In this document: positions 20,421 through 29,899 of the stretch, in pieces | Numbering within the stretch: the first letter of the stretch is position 1 | Layout: each line of letters opens with the position of its first letter | Source of the DNA: Effrenium voratum | Taxonomy: Eukaryota; Sar; Dinophyceae; Suessiales; Symbiodiniaceae | Assembly (NCBI GenBank): GCA_963377175.1 | Contig: CAUJNA010003786.1 | Location: 142,501 to 206,500, forward strand | Direction of reading: 5' to 3' | DNA: 64,000 nt | Notes under the pieces: generated by a model | Told to the model about the DNA's origin: nothing | The model's input: only the letters and a program-made list of their open reading frames with translations | The model's database searches: none | Made by a program: the position numbers and the translations under genes

Positions 20421-20514
20421 ATCACCATAGTCGAACGATAACACAACTGTAAAGCCAACCAAACCCATTGCGATGAGAACGAACCGTGGCAGTTTCTTCA
20501 CCCCAACTGACATA

Positions 20515-20637
20515 AATGGGTGGCTCGTCCTTTTTTGAGGCTGGGTACACCTTTGTTGGGATGGTTTTAAGAGGAAGCCTCAAAAGGAAACCAACCATTT
20601 TGAAGAGTTCCCCTATTTTAAGACACACCTTTTCAGG
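20515..20637 (-). mobile_element. Family D TIR element
   Basis: Starts AATGGGTGGCTCGTCCTTTT, contains the inverted core AAAAGGAAACCAACCATTTT, and ends TTTTAAGACACACC. Confidence 0.7.
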
Positions 20638-20708
20638 CATCGGGTAATCGATGGTAATCGGTTTGGGTCGATTTGGATATTTGAAGCCCTGGCTGTTGTA
20701 GAGGCTTC

Positions 20709-20920
20709 ATGGGAAACCACCCCATCACCAAACCAACCCAGACAACCAATTCGAGGGAAGCTGATTCCGGGGGGGGAAACAGAGGCCAACAACATGGGAA
20801 GCTTCAAACGTATTCTTTGCACTCCGCGTTCTGTGTGTGTAGAAAGCAGTGGCAGTGCAGGTGTCAAGCACGCTTCAACATAGAGACAAGAGCAAAAGCC
20901 AAGGCAGAGGCTCTGCAATA
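20709..20920 (+). CDS. Possible exon before a hairpin
   Basis: The frame reads MGNHPITKPTQTTNSREADS and continues to FNIETRAKAKAEALQ, reaching the hairpin at 20921. Other frames are open. Confidence 0.22.
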
Positions 20921-21039
20921 TCCGGGGGAAGGCATCTGAACGCTCTGAGCTTTGCGGAAAGCGCAAATAGCTGTGAAGAATGTTCACAGCGCTTTGCGCG
21001 TTCCGCAAAGCTCGGAGCGTTCCGATGCCTTCCCCCGGA
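20921..21039. repeat. Near-perfect 119-bp hairpin (foldback)
   Basis: The arms of about 57 nt (from TCCGGGGGAAGGCATC and its complement GATGCCTTCCCCCGGA) differ at about five positions and leave a loop of only a few bases. No clear TSD is seen. It may be a foldback MITE or a transcribed stem-loop, and it lies in a probable intron between exon candidates. Confidence 0.9.
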
Positions 21040-21052
21040 CTTTTGCGTTTCA

Positions 21053-21149
21053 GAACACGCGCTTGAGGCTGCCCAGCTGAAAGCAAGCACTGCCACCCTG
21101 TGGTTGTTGGAAACGAGCCCTCTGTTGGCCAATGTGATGCCTTTCAGTC
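21053..21149 (+). CDS. Exon candidate, helical segment
   Basis: After ACTTTTGCGTTTCAG the frame reads HALEAAQLKASTATLWLLET, then SPLLANVMPF. Ala/Leu-rich. It could splice to the next block at 21369. Not recognised. Confidence 0.35.
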
Positions 21150-21159
21150 CCCCGCCCCC

Positions 21160-21262
21160 CCCCCCAAAAAAAAAACACTGAATAAATAAAAAAAAAATAA
21201 ATAAATAAAATAAAATAAAATAAACTAAAATAAATAACTAAAAACATAAATACAAGATACAC
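21160..21262. repeat. Poly-C/poly-A and AAATA-type simple sequence
   Basis: CCCCCGCCCCCC, A9, then (AAATA)n. Confidence 0.9.
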
Positions 21263-21368
21263 ATAACATAACATAAATGACGACGACTGGAGCACCGTTT
21301 GCGCACCCCGCGGCACGTGTTAAGAGACACGCTTTGTTTATCAACTGAAGAGGCTCCTCGTCGTACAG

Positions 21369-21524
21369 TTGCTCAAGTTCTGGGAGGAGATTAGTGGCAA
21401 TGACGCCAAAATGATTGTAACTCACGCCTACGCCGGGAAGGGCACGGAAAGGAAGGCAGAACAGATGAAAGATAGGTTGGCCGGACTTGTGGTCTCCACG
21501 GCACGGCTTGAGCAGTACCGGTGG
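21369..21524 (+). CDS. Exon candidate, unknown protein
   Basis: After CTCGTCGTACAG the frame reads LLKFWEEISGNDAKMIVTHA, then AGKGTERKAEQMKDRL, and ends RLEQYRW at a TAG overlapping GTAGGG, a possible donor. Charged and even. The antisense strand is also open for about 100 codons. I prefer plus because the codons tend to start with purines and because of neighbouring exons. Confidence 0.38.
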
Positions 21525-21630
21525 TAGGGGGAACCGCCCCAACTTCATGGCCCGGGCAGGTCTCATACTGTCCGAGTAGCATCGCTCTACTCCATACCGT
21601 CGCCTCAAAGATAGGTTAAGAAGTCCTAGA

Positions 21631-21792
21631 TCGTTTTCACTATGCCATCTTTGCCAAGGACACAGAGCAGGCTGCAGAGAACGGGGAGGCCGAAGCGGAG
21701 GTGAAGGAGGACGCCGAGGATGCGGCGAAGCAGGTCGATTCGACTCAGTGCTTCCGTCGAGAGTATCGGTGGGTCAGGCGAAAAAGTGAATG
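21631..21792 (+). CDS. Exon candidate, acidic Ala/Glu segment
   Basis: The frame reads DRFHYAIFAKDTEQAAENGE, then the acidic repeat AEAEVKEDAEDAAKQVDS, and ends RRKSE-stop. An acidic coiled or disordered segment is likely. It plausibly follows the 21369 exon. Confidence 0.35.
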
Positions 21793-22024
21793 AGCCCAGC
21801 CAGCAGCCAGCCCAGCCCAACCAACCCACCAACCAACCCACCAACCAACAACTTGGGAACCGAATTCTGTCGGTATCAGAAGAAAAAAACAGTTGCTTAC
21901 CTAATTTCCACAAGCGTTTACCAAAGTAGGCATTTCCAAGTCATCACTTAGGGGATTCCGCTAAGCAGATCAAAATGGGGTGCAGATCCCTTTTCTGTAA
22001 TATACAGGGAAACTACTACAGGGT

Positions 22025-22261
22025 GTGCGAGCCATTTTCTTGGAATCTCCAAAACGTGGCGATCGGTTGAATGGAAACCAGCGAATTGATCAACTTTTGA
22101 ATTGGGGTGGGCCAATGGTTTGGGGGAGCCAATTCAATTTCTTGGTAGAGCAACTCTGGCAGGACTACCAATGCCATCAATGTACAGTTTGTAAGGATTC
22201 AGACGGGGTGAGTCTAAAACCGCAGTACCGCGCAATGAAGATGCTACTTGGGAGGCAATAG
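22025..22261 (+). CDS. Exon candidate with CxxCxxC
   Basis: The frame includes NWGGPMVWGSQFNFLVEQLW, then DYQCHQCTVCKDSDG (Cys-x2-Cys-x2-Cys), ending MLLGRQ-stop. The triplet could bind metal, but no family is recognised. A GT lies inside GGGGTGAGTC near 22208, so the tail may be intron. Confidence 0.33.
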   Translation: MRAIFLESPKRGDRLNGNQRIDQLLNWGGPMVWGSQFNFLVEQLWQDYQCHQCTVCKDSDGVSLKPQYRAMKMLLGRQ

Positions 22262-22493
22262 GATCCATGCTGGTTTGAGGCTGCTACTGCTCTAGATCAT
22301 CTAGCACCGTTGCCGCATGTGCCTTTTGAAGATCAGACAACGACAAAACCATGTTACGGATGACAAACGGAGCAGGCACTTTGCTCGCAAGTCAACCTGA
22401 GAGGTAGGGTGAGCACGCAAGTCGACTAGAATTATTCCACACGCCTAGCAATTCACATTGTTGCTGACCGAACCGTTCAAGAGACTGCAAATG

Positions 22494-22625
22494 GGGATGG
22501 TTGCTTCGCTCACCGTGGGCTTCGGGCGTTGGGCGAATTCAACTTCGCTGCTCAGTCGCTCGTCGCAGGGCATTGAAGTGGATGTCGATGCCGAGGTGCG
22601 ACGCCTGCCATGTGTTGACTGAGTC
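22494..22625 (+). CDS. Exon candidate, unknown protein
   Basis: ATG-led frame reading MGMVASLTVGFGRWANSTSL, then EVDVDAEVRRLPCVD-stop. An acceptor (GTCGTTTGCCTTGCAG) just downstream opens further frames to 23092, of which the one with RGALKVDYWRTKRGSTPDWG is longest. Confidence 0.28.
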
Positions 22626-23392
22626 GTTTGCCTTGCAGGCTGCAATTTGTGAACTTCAGAGTAATGCGGAGGACCACCTACCTCATCAGAGGAGCCTTAA
22701 AAGTAGATTATTGGCGTACCAAGAGAGGAAGCACCCCTGATTGGGGTCCTTCGGATGAATCAAAGGAACAAGCTCTTGGAGCGGTTGAACCTTGCTTGGT
22801 GAAGCGAGAGACATGCTCGGGACTCGCCATGGCTCACCTGGAAGACCGACGAAGGTTGCGAGAAGTCCATTGGTCCACCCAGGTGAAAGAGTGCTTTCAA
22901 GGAATGTGGCGAGTGGCCAGGATTTTTTCGTGGAGGGTTCCGCTCGATACATCATGTTGGTCCACTCAATGTTTATGTCATGCTGAGGCAGACGCGGAGA
23001 AGGAGAAAGCTGCGCCGTGGCACCGGCGTCACTTTGTAGCGGGGGGTGCCTTGAGAAGGCCTGAGGCACCGCTGACTACTTGGGTCTTGTGAGGGACTGA
23101 GCCCGTGCGAATGATACGCACAGCACCGATTGCTTGCCCACGAGTTGATTGCCCACAAGTGCAGAAAGGCGCCTGCGCTTGCAGTTGCAGGCCGATCTTA
23201 AAAGTTCCCTGGAACGCAGGCTGGAGATTGTGTTATTTGTTTCTTAGGGTTTAGCTTCAAGATTGCAACGTGTTTGGTTTGAGGGTTCGGGATATAGGGC
23301 TTGAGTTGGTTGAGGTGATACATGTCATTTGCAGGCTTCGAATTTGCAGGCTTCAAGTTTAGGGTTACCTTTGCACTGGACACTGCCATTAT

Positions 23393-23412
23393 ACATATAT
23401 ATATATATACAT
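23393..23412. repeat. (AT)n microsatellite
   Basis: Alternating A/T, about 20 bp. Confidence 0.85.
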
Positions 23413-23838
23413 ACACAAAAACAGATTATGGGAGTCATCCGAATCATCGGAACGGTCCTTGTAATAAGAGGGAACGCCCTTCGGTCTTATGTACTGCTTA
23501 CCCTCCGCGAAATTTCTCCCCAAGAACCTCACCAAGCGGCTTAGGACTTCGAGGTGGCTAGCGTTCGCATCCCCACCCCCTTCAAATTGGGTTCCATGTT
23601 CTCTTTTATGGGGAAGACTGAAACAAATGGGAGTTGTGGGACCCCCACCCTCCCCCTTAAGGTAGGGATCCTGCCAGGAAAGGTGCCGCTGCGGCTCCAT
23701 CCGCGTCCTTTTTGCTGAGCGAGGAGGGGTTGCTTCGGGGCCAACATGGCAGGTGCGCGCCAGTCGGACGCGAGTCGAACGCTCGCCAGGAGGAGGGAGC
23801 GCAGTTGGATGAGCTGTACGGACCTGGCCTCAACGAGT

Positions 23839-24079
23839 TGCGTCATCAAAACCGATTCGGGTAGATGAAGCTTAGTAAGGCAGGGCTCCTTAAAAGATCT
23901 CCATTTTGCAACCATTTGAAACATATTGCTTTTTCCACCAAAATAAAGGGAAACCACAATTTACAAGGCAATGTTCAGGTGTATAATGTAAGGATCCCTG
24001 TAAGGGACAATCCCAACCACAATTTCCTTACATGGCTCTGGATCAACCAATTTATTTACCGGGTTTTGATTGTGACTCA
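23839..24079 (+). mobile_element. Family B element split by a nested family G element
   Basis: The left part ends GATGAAGCTTAGTAAGG; the right part resumes TAAGGGACAATCCCAACC and ends GGTTTTGATTGTGACTCA. Removing 23881-24005 restores the family B order seen at 3502 and 59488. Confidence 0.85.
23881..24000 (+). mobile_element. Family G TIR element with TAAGG TSD, nested
   Basis: Exactly 120 bp. TIRs CAGGGCTCCTTA and TAAGGATCCCTG. Flanked by TAAGG at 23876-23880 and 24001-24005. The interior matches 18693-18805, including CAAGGCAATGTTCAGGTGT. Confidence 0.94.
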
Positions 24080-24099
24080 TTTGGGGACAGGAATAGCAG

Positions 24100-24740
24100 C
24101 CAGCAAATAGATCTACTGCCAGACTGCGCAGCTGTTGTTGCGAGACGCTGCAAGCCTGTGGTCCCGATATTTTAACAAAAGACAAGAAGAAACAATGCCT
24201 TAGCAACAGATGCGAACAATGGCTTCTACCAAAAGGTATATGCCTGTGTGTACGAGATAGACTATAGCAGGCTGAATCGAGAGCAATCCAGCGAAGTATT
24301 CTGCTGCGTCCTTGCCAAACTGAGTACATCAGCCTTGCCTTTTGGGCATTTGCTTCGATTCAATCTAGCTTCTGGGTGTGATTGTTTGCAATGGAGACAG
24401 GACATGTATACATATCAATACCAGCAACATCCCCAAATGCGGAAAACATGTCGCTCTTTGTTGCACTAGTTGGGCATCAATATGAGTCATGGTTGTGAAT
24501 CTCAACCTTTGACTCTCGTGTTTGCGGAAGTTAATGGCTTATTTGGGACTGGTGAAGCTCGAACAAGCAGTGCAAAGCATCGACTACATGATTCGGAACA
24601 TTTGAAGAGTCGTGACAAGCCAGTCATGATGTAGATACTAGATTATATCATGGCCTCATAGTAAACAGTAGACTGTTGCCAACCAGCGTTCAAATTCGAT
24701 AGGGGTGTATTTGGGCAGCTACGACAAGTGAAAGTTACTT
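24100..24740. other. No confident gene
   Basis: Unique-looking sequence with short frames; nothing supported. Confidence 0.3.
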
Positions 24741-24745
24741 TGCAG

Positions 24746-24893
24746 GTATTCCTCACAGCAGGTCCATGGCACATTACACCATTGAGCACATACTGAGGCA
24801 TAGGTGCGCAACTGTTGCGCAGCTGCGCGCTCAGCAAGCTGTTTCTGGGAAGAGCTGGAGACAAGTCGTTGTGAGTTGTTCAACACGTCAGAG
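24746..24893 (+). CDS. Exon candidate, unknown protein
   Basis: After AAGTTACTTTGCAG, phase 2. It reads MAHYTIEHILRHRCATVAQL, then RAQQAVSGKSWRQ, and ends at CAGAG/GTAGGC. Splice borders are good on both sides. Basic. The opposite strand is open but lacks such borders. Confidence 0.4.
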
Positions 24894-25232
24894 GTAGGCA
24901 GTGCTGTATTCAAGAAACAGAATCCATGACCTTTCTTCCAAAAGCTGCCAAGTTAAAGCAGCGCCTCGAGCGGAAGGGATGCAACGTTCATTCATCATGC
25001 GTTCCATGAGGACACATCCTACTCATATGCAGGACTCTGCATGAACAAGTTGTGAATCACAGTTTGCCGTGTCATTCGTGCATTGGTGATGAAGGGTTGA
25101 TTCGCCTATTGCTAGCGCTACGAGCGCACTGTTCGAACTAATGCAAATATTATCGTGTAGACCTGCTAGGCTATCATGCTCTATGGTTAGAGTTGTTATT
25201 CTCAACTCATTATTTCATAATTACTCCCGTGC

Positions 25233-25487
25233 TTGAGCTTCCCGCTCTCAATCTTGCATCATGCGCATCGCTCCAATCCCGGTGACATGTTGTATTTGTT
25301 TTTCGGCAACTGGCACCCCACAGAACTCCTTCAAAACGGATGGCTAGAGTCAATCCCTTCGGAGTTGCACTGCTCTTCTATCCCGGCCTCGAGCTTGGCA
25401 GTGACACGCCATGTGGCGGGAAATGCTATGAATTGGCATGAAAAAACATCTCGGAATGAAATTCAGATACTTGGAATGGACAAATGA
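25233..25487 (+). CDS. Possible exon, unknown protein
   Basis: Eighty-four codons including FFGNWHPTELLQNGWLESIP. It overlaps the next candidate in another frame. Confidence 0.22.
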   Translation: MSFPLSILHHAHRSNPGDMLYLFFGNWHPTELLQNGWLESIPSELHCSSIPASSLAVTRHVAGNAMNWHEKTSRNEIQILGMDK

Positions 25488-25734
25488 GAACCATGAAAGT
25501 CAAGACGGACCCTTAGCACGGGCCAAGGTCACTCAATTTGCTTGTCCGAGGTATGGGCTGGCGTCCGGGCGGTGGGGTTGGGGCCAACCTGGACGGAGAG
25601 CCCGGGCCTTCGCTGAAGACGTTTTTTTGGTCAGTCGCATTATGAATACCCAACATTACTCAATGAAACCGGCAGTCTTTAGGACGACCATGTCTCGACA
25701 GAGCTTTTCAAGCATACCAATGAAATGCTCATGA
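25438..25734 (+). CDS. Exon candidate, unknown protein
   Basis: The frame begins MKKHLGMKFRYLEWTNENHE and ends SFSSIPMKCS-stop. No family is recognised. Confidence 0.27.
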   Translation: MKKHLGMKFRYLEWTNENHESQDGPLARAKVTQFACPRYGLASGRWGWGQPGRRARAFAEDVFLVSRIMNTQHYSMKPAVFRTTMSRQSFSSIPMKCS

Positions 25735-25765
25735 ACGGACCTCCCGAGCAGCCTCTCAAAAGGAT

Positions 25766-25990
25766 TTGTTTTGCCGGCTTCAAGCCATCATCGCCCTTGC
25801 ACCTTTGATCTCACAGGCCTACGATTGGATTCCTACAAGAACCCTTCGAGCTGTCTACTATTACGGACATACTGGGATGGGCAAAGTCCAATTTGCACCA
25901 CTAAGCTATGGGAACCCATTGATTGGTATTTACCGTGGAATTTCATTCCACGCTTTCTCAGGTGGTGCAGGATCTCATCTATCCACCGTA
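25766..25990 (+). CDS. Possible exon with degenerate P-loop-like motif
   Basis: The frame contains RTLRAVYYYGHTGMGKVQFA, with GHTGMGK at 25865-25885. The spacing resembles a Walker A loop following a hydrophobic strand, as in Rep-type and other P-loop ATPases, but the Ser/Thr after Lys is Val and no Walker B is visible. Past about 25990 the frame runs into repeat-like sequence. Chance resemblance is quite possible. Confidence 0.2.
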
Positions 25991-26304
25991 GGTGTCCTTT
26001 TTAGGTTAGTTAGAAAAACGAACAGAGGGTACTGGTTTAGATTGCTTTTTTGCTCCATTAACGAGGGACACCCATCTATTTTTCCAAAAGGTCGCCTGTG
26101 GACAGGTACCCCAAAAAGATGCCAACCCCTAATGAACTTCCGAAGCCATTGGCATGCCGTGTTTCGACGTGAAGGCTTCTGATTTGCAGGTGGATGTCTT
26201 GTGTTGGTTGCTTGTATTTGCCGTCTTGGTGCCACAGGCTACAGGAAATGCAGATGGGTGCAGGCGATTGGTCCCTTTCGATGGATGCTTCAAGGGCGTT
26301 TACC

Positions 26305-26375
26305 TAAAATGGGTGTCCCTTTTGGGTTTCCTTTAAACCCACCACAAATGGGTACCCAAAAAAGACGGACCCGAA
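26305..26375 (+). mobile_element. Family D TIR element, short
   Basis: AAAATGGGTGTCCCTTTTGG, TTTCCTTTAAACCCACC, GGGTACCCAAAAAAGACGGA. Confidence 0.7.
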
Positions 26376-26568
26376 TGGACAAAGCATGACAACGCAGCAA
26401 ACAAATAGCGAGCAATTGACTACCGAGCGAAGCACCCAGACTGTGGTTCCAAGGGCGGGCCTGTCCTTAAACTCATCTTTTTTGGTCTATTCGTGCTAGA
26501 TGCACCTTGGTTCAGAAAGCGGCAGTGGGGAACCGGCATTTCAAAAACTGATGCTGGCATGTGTTTGA

Positions 26569-26806
26569 TTGTACATTCAGCGTACCGTAGTCATGATTAT
26601 CCCCACTTTGAAAATCATCATGGATGCAGACCACCGCATAAGTTCTGACAACGCTGTCGGTAAAACGAAGCCGAAGCTGCTGCAGACTGTTTCTGTTGAA
26701 CCAGCCACCAACAAGCGCAAGCCAACGCAGAAATCAAGGACATGTCATGGCCATGTTAAGACGGGAGCGGCAGCCATACCCAGTGCTTCCAGTTACCACC
26801 ATAGTA
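26569..26806 (+). CDS. Exon candidate, basic segment
   Basis: The frame reads TLKIIMDADHRISSDNAVGK, then EPATNKRKPTQKSRTCHGHV, and meets ATAGTAG/GTAACC, a possible donor. Lys/Arg/Ser/Thr-rich with no domain. The frame at 26853 could be the next exon. Confidence 0.35.
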
Positions 26807-26852
26807 GGTAACCAGGAATCCTTACCTCTGGGTTTTACATCATGGCTTCTCC

Positions 26853-27116
26853 TTGTTTCCTGCCATGGGAACTGGAAGCACGTCCCAGTCTGACACCTTG
26901 CGCTCGTTGCGCTCGCTGCGAGACGCAAGGCTTGAACCAGTGTCCATCCAGATCCTCGGCTTGCCTTCTACCCACTACGGCCGGAAGGAACACCTGGGCA
27001 CAATGGGGAGACCTCTTGCCACCGAACATCTGACAATCGCTCGCCCGGAAGTAAACCCGAGGTTAACAGGTAGCAATAGGCAGGGTTGGCTATCAGTGGA
27101 ACAGTTGTCAAGTTGA
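26853..27116 (+). CDS. Exon candidate, unknown protein
   Basis: Eighty-seven codons including DTLRSLRSLRDARLEPVSIQ and GRPLATEHLTIARPEVNPRL, ending LSVEQLSS-stop. A second frame (26842-27033, Cys-rich) overlaps. Confidence 0.33.
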   Translation: MFPAMGTGSTSQSDTLRSLRSLRDARLEPVSIQILGLPSTHYGRKEHLGTMGRPLATEHLTIARPEVNPRLTGSNRQGWLSVEQLSS

Positions 27117-27269
27117 CGGCATTTTGCATAGTTTACCGTGTCTTGGCCAATATGTTTTCCTTGGGGGCGGGCATGTCGTGCACTTTGACTGGATATGATG
27201 TGGGCGATGGACCATGGCGTACTGTTTCCTTTTTCCTGAAGGTTGGAGCATAGAGTACGTACGTCGAAC

Positions 27270-27385
27270 ATTGGGTATGTCTCGTTTTGAGGGTACTTCC
27301 TTTTGGTTGGTTTTCAGGGGAAACCAAAGAAAGAACGCATTTTTTTGCGGGGGTCCCCTAAAACAGGACAGACCCATTTTGCTGC
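27270..27385 (-). mobile_element. Family D TIR element, reverse orientation
   Basis: TTGGGTATGTCTCGTTTTGA, inverted core GGGGAAACCAAAGAAAG, then CCTAAAACAGGACAGACCCA. Confidence 0.75.
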
Positions 27386-27822
27386 TGCATATACGGAAGT
27401 GTTGCATGATATTGCCATATCAGCTTTCTCAGTGGCTGCTGAGATGGTCTTGGCAGACCTGGAATCGTAGGTAACAATATACTTCAATATACCAGCTGCA
27501 AATGGATCGCAACCTGCCTGAGTCTGCTTTGGCCAAGGTGTGGCCACCAGTATGGGTGATTCACCACAACTGCTGCTAGTTGACTGGTCTCACGCATGCC
27601 CAGGTCCAGTTTGAAATAGGTTGGTCAACCCTTTGAGAGCTGAGGAGAAAAGACGGGCACGACATGGCGGGCTTGCAAGCCGCGAAACCAACTGATTCCA
27701 GGGCCGACCTGAAAGGAAGAAGTTGCCGAAGCCGCCTTTTCCACCCCTTTTTATGCAGCTGCTTATAACACGACCGCTTAGAACCCAACCAAGCTCTTTA
27801 TCCTTCTGTTTGTTTCCCAGGG

Positions 27823-27980
27823 TGCCCCACCAATTCCGGAAGAAGGCGCCCCACGCCCCTAGCAACCCTGGCCTGCTTGTGCTGCAGGACCGGCGGTGTT
27901 TGGGGCGACGGAAACCCAAGCGCCTCCGAGATTCCGACGAGCCACGTCCTGAGACCGAGCAACGAGGTGATTCGCCATGA
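27823..27980 (+). CDS. C-terminal exon candidate
   Basis: After TTCTGTTTGTTTCCCAG the frame reads VPHQFRKKAPHAPSNPGLLV and ends SDEPRPETEQRGDSP-stop. The strong pyrimidine tract favours plus. The antisense frame is also open. Confidence 0.35.
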
Positions 27981-28073
27981 GATCGGACCAGCACTTGTTG
28001 ACCTTAGCACAAGTGCCCTTTCGATTAGTTTGGTTGGGTTGCAATGAAATAGAAGGGTTCCACTGGTTGAGAT

Positions 28074-28192
28074 GGCTGTGGGTCAAAACCAATGGTACCA
28101 TTGTGGGGTAGGTGCACCACCCTTTTTAGAACCTATTTTAGTGGGGATTGGGATGTTCACTGGGGGTACGATTTGGATTTTGACCCATGGCC
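28074..28192 (+). mobile_element. Family A MITE with AGAT TSD
   Basis: 119 bp. Left end GGCTGTGGGTCAAAACC, right end ATTTTGACCCATGGCC. Flanked by AGAT at 28070-28073 and 28193-28196. It is one of the cleanest copies. Interior: GGTACCATTGTGGGGTAGG, CACCACCC, TTTTAGTGGGGATTGGGATG. Non-coding. Confidence 0.93.
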
Positions 28193-28253
28193 AGATTGGT
28201 ATTTTCTAGTTGCCAGGGAGACCTGTCAATTTTTGTTTGCCAAGCTCCAGCAA

Positions 28254-28313
28254 TGGCCTACCAGGTCCAGCCCTTCGAGGACGCCTTCCTCCTCATCGAG
28301 CAGATCAAGCAGT
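28254..28313 (+). CDS. Short exon candidate
   Basis: The frame starts ATG just after GCCAAGCTCCAG and reads MAYQVQPFEDAFLLIEQIK, then a GTAAGC donor. Strongly amphipathic and even. It may be spliced to KKKRLKDDMFGGLPGIGEI near 28440. Confidence 0.35.
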
Positions 28314-28599
28314 AAGCGGGGGCTCGCGGCTCCCGGTTTTGTGGTCAGTCGAGGACCAGGTTTTGCGGTTTTGCTGAAAAGGTAGGGCAGCCACACACTG
28401 CTGTTTGTTTGTGGGCAGTCGGAAGGCCTGCAAAAAAAAAAGAAGAAGCGGCTGAAGGATGACATGTTTGGAGGGCTGCCTGGGATAGGGGAGATAGTTC
28501 TAGCTGAACCGATATGGCCCGGCAACCGGCTGCAGCTAAGATGGTTCTGGCCTGCGCACCTGCATGTTTGTCAGCGATCAGCTCGTACCCACCCATGTG

Positions 28600-28815
28600 G
28601 CCATGCTGTAAGGATGCTGCGATGTTTTTGGCCAACATCCGGTTTGGGGCCAAAGTCATCATGTGGCTCAGTGTGCCAAGAAGAATTTGGCAACCCACTC
28701 GTGTAGATGGGGGAAGAACGCTCAACCCCGCGCGCGCGAAGCTTCGCCCAGGTCATCGCAGAAGAGCTCTAAGAGCAGCAGCCCCTCCAGCCGAAAGAAG
28801 AAGAGAAGGAGCTGA
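28600..28815 (+). CDS. C-terminal candidate ending in Ser/Lys/Arg-rich tail
   Basis: Several plus frames are open. One contains HHVAQCAKKNLATHSCRWGK with paired Cys/His, and ends with an SR/KS-rich tail SSKSSSPSSRKKKRRS-stop. Such tails occur in nuclear or RNA-associated proteins, but this is inference. A family D element follows within 10 bp. Confidence 0.27.
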
Positions 28816-28823
28816 GACTATAG

Positions 28824-28930
28824 TATGAGTGTGTCGTGTTTTAGGGTATACCCCCAAAAATGGTGGTTTTCCTTATGGTTTCCCTTTAAAACCCCAAAAG
28901 CGGGGGCACCCCCAAAAAAGACACCCATAT
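28824..28930 (+). mobile_element. Family D TIR element, reference copy
   Basis: The clearest copy (107 bp). Left TATGAGTGTGTCGTGTTTTA, core GGTTTTCCTTATGGTTTCCC then TTTAAAACC, right CACCCCCAAAAAAGACACCC. The ends are inverted repeats of TATGGGTGTCTTTTTTGRGG. At least 20 relatives lie in the window. No TSD can be fixed because the ends vary. Confidence 0.85.
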
Positions 28931-29008
28931 CTTTTGGAAATCGCCTGGTATCAACTATCGTCAATGTAAGAGCACAAACTAGCCAACCGGTTCCTTGGGT
29001 TGTGTTGA

Positions 29009-29556
29009 AGTGAGCTCAGTGGCTCAACACCAGAGCGGCGAGAAACCCCTTCCACGTGGTCGAGCCAGTACGGCCCCCAGTCGTTCGTCAGCAAGGTCAA
29101 AAGCATAGGCGGCGGCTTTGCGAGCCATCTCTGTATCCTCGTGGCCTTGTTCGCCCCTCGCGGTGCCGGGAATGGTGAGCTTGACGGAATTCTCCGCGGT
29201 GGGTATACTCATGAGTCTTTCGATGATGAGTTGGCTGTGGGTCAAAACCAATCTAGCATTTTGGGGTAATTAGGTGCACCACCCATTTTAGAACCTGTTT
29301 TAGTGGGGATTGGGATGTTCACGGGGGGTGCGGGCTTTTGACCCATGGCCAGTTTGCAACAGCGGGTGGCGATCCTTTTTTGGTGGAACCTGTGTTGCGC
29401 CCTATTCAACTGCAGCACGTTGGCCATCGCGCGGGCCTCTTCGTGGCGATTGTAACTACAAGGCCGACAGGCAACCAGCTCGAGCGAGCGGCGTTCAGTG
29501 TTTCGTGGGGCCATGTGGGTCAGTCTGAGCGCCTTTTCCAGCAATGTGGTGCGTAA
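29009..29556 (+). CDS. 141-codon ORF split by a family A MITE
   Basis: Open from 29009 (PSTWSSQYGPQSFVSKVKSI, then APRGAGNGELDGILRGG) to 29232. Removing the element plus one AGTT joins FDDE to FATAGGDPFLVEP in frame, continuing through RPIQLQHVGHRAGLFVAIVT to TAA at 29556. Codons tend to start with a purine on plus, but the antisense strand is open in register too. The protein is not recognised. As it stands the insertion breaks the frame. Confidence 0.45.
29233..29350 (+). mobile_element. Family A MITE with AGTT TSD, inside an ORF
   Basis: 118 bp. Ends GGCTGTGGGTCAAAACC and TTTTGACCCATGGCC. AGTT at 29229-29232 and 29351-29354. It splits the frame 29009-29556. Confidence 0.93.
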
Positions 29557-29899
29557 CTAAACAGCAGTCCCGAAGTGCAGTTTCAGGATTGTCCACCTGC
29601 GATGGGAATGCGCAGCCATTCGCAACAGGATGCCAACAGCTCGGACCATGAAGTATGAGTGTCAGCTAGAGTGTAGAGTAGAGTCACTGCAAAAGCTTTG
29701 TTGTCTACCTGGCAAGAAAATGAAGATGTATGGGTTAGACAATTCCTTGAAACCCGGCAAGAGACGGGTGTTGCTTGGTGGCGACTTGGATGATTGGCTT
29801 GCCATCCTCGGCCGAACTGGTTTGGTGCAGCTGTAGTTTGCAGCTGCCCAGCTCCTGTGGCATACGAGTGGCTCAAGTTTGTGTGAGGCTACGTATACC

